Assembly: GCA_013398055.1 (NCBI GenBank)
Contig: VZRS01015033.1
Span: 124,001 to 188,000, forward strand
Origin: Ifrita kowaldi
Taxonomy: Eukaryota; Chordata; Aves; Passeriformes; Cinclosomatidae
DNA length: 64,000 nt
Direction: 5' to 3'
Shown here: positions 63,545-64,000 of the stretch, piece by piece
How the letters are laid out: every line of letters starts with the position of its first letter
Numbering within the stretch: position 1 is the first letter of the stretch
Notes under the pieces: generated by a model
What the model saw: only the letters and a program-made list of their open reading frames with translations
Told to the model about the DNA's origin: nothing
The model's database searches: none
Translations under genes and position numbers: made by a program

Positions 63545-64000
63545 TTGAGCACTACCCTCTGGATGTGACCATCCAACCATCTTATCCATCTAACAGTTCA
63601 GTCACCAAATCCATCTCTCTTCCATGTAGAGAGAAGAATGTTGTCAGGACTGTGTCAAAGGCTTTACGGAAGTCCAGATAAATGACATCTGTAGCCCTTC
63701 CCTTGTCCACTGATGTAGTCACTCTATCACAGACCACTGGCTTGGTCAGGAAGACTTGTCTTTGATGAAGTCATGCTGGGTGTCTTGAGTCACCTCCCTC
63801 TTCTCCATGTGCCTTAGCACACCTTCTAGGAGGATCTGTTCCAGGATCTTCCCAGGCACAGAGGGGAGGCAGATAGGGCAGTAGTTCCCAAGGTCCTCCT
63901 TTCTACCCTGTATAAAGATGGGTACAATATTTCCCTTTTTCCAGTCCCCTGGGACTTCACCTGACTGCCATGACTTTTCAAATGTCATGGAGAGTGGCTT
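63545..64000 (-). mobile_element. CR1 LINE ORF2 (reverse transcriptase) fragment
   Basis: The minus strand encodes part of the CR1-type reverse transcriptase. From 63988 down to 63746 the frame reads through GEVPGDWKKGNIVPIF and VPGKILEQILLEGVLRHM, conserved in LINE reverse transcriptases. A frameshift near 63745 moves the continuation (to about 63550, the region following the FTKGKS-type motif) to another frame. The element runs off the window edge. No 3' tail is visible; the fragment stops around 63545, so this copy lacks its 3' end or was interrupted. A pseudogenised retrotransposon. Confidence 0.88.

Noticed and set aside
1..64000. CRISPR arrays, bacterial operons or phage-type systems
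   Set aside because: The DNA is clearly vertebrate, with CR1, ERV LTRs and a CpG island; no regularly spaced direct repeats of CRISPR type occur.

Overview
The window looks like bird nuclear DNA, most likely from a songbird or a close relative. It has AT-rich non-coding sequence, no bacterial-style gene packing, at least eight fragments of the avian LINE CR1 on both strands, and several LTR families of a kind familiar from bird genomes. I find no host protein-coding exon that I can defend. No long open frame outside transposon sequence resembles a known protein, so most of the window is probably intron or intergenic DNA.

Layout. 1-37.8 kb: AT-rich unique sequence with CR1 pieces (1-198, 17505-17843, 23145-23598, 28217-28405, 28862-30078) and one clean solo LTR at 5444-6079 flanked by the 5-bp duplication TATGC. 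37.85-39.24 kb: a CpG island interrupted by a 449-base assembly gap (38207-38655). This is the best candidate for a host gene promoter and first exon. A second small GC-rich patch lies at 41.86-42.08 kb. 42-48.4 kb: unique DNA with one CR1 (47143-47590).

48.4-63.2 kb is an LTR-retrotransposon cluster. Its core is a 6.3-kb defective endogenous retrovirus on the minus strand (48419-54759). It has two LTRs, a primer binding site resembling the 3' end of tRNA-Arg, and gag, pol and env remnants of gammaretrovirus (class I) type. Gag breaks off at the start of its major homology region and is joined to the thumb of reverse transcriptase, so nucleocapsid, protease and the polymerase core including the active site are missing. 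Every gene carries stops or frameshifts. Next to it lie a solo LTR with 4-bp duplications ACAC (55093-55599, minus), a pair of related LTRs in opposite orientation (58434-58858 minus, 62733-63176 plus), and a 1082-bp solo LTR with 5-bp duplications ATTCT (60124-61205, plus). The window ends inside a CR1 reverse-transcriptase fragment (63545-64000, minus).

Most notable observations: (1) the two LTRs of the provirus are almost identical over a central 266 bp but about 14 percent different at both ends; (2) three of the four acidic residues expected in the RNase H active site are changed; (3) the CpG island hides an unsequenced segment. I do not see a new gene system. The interest lies in the retroelement cluster and the masked promoter.
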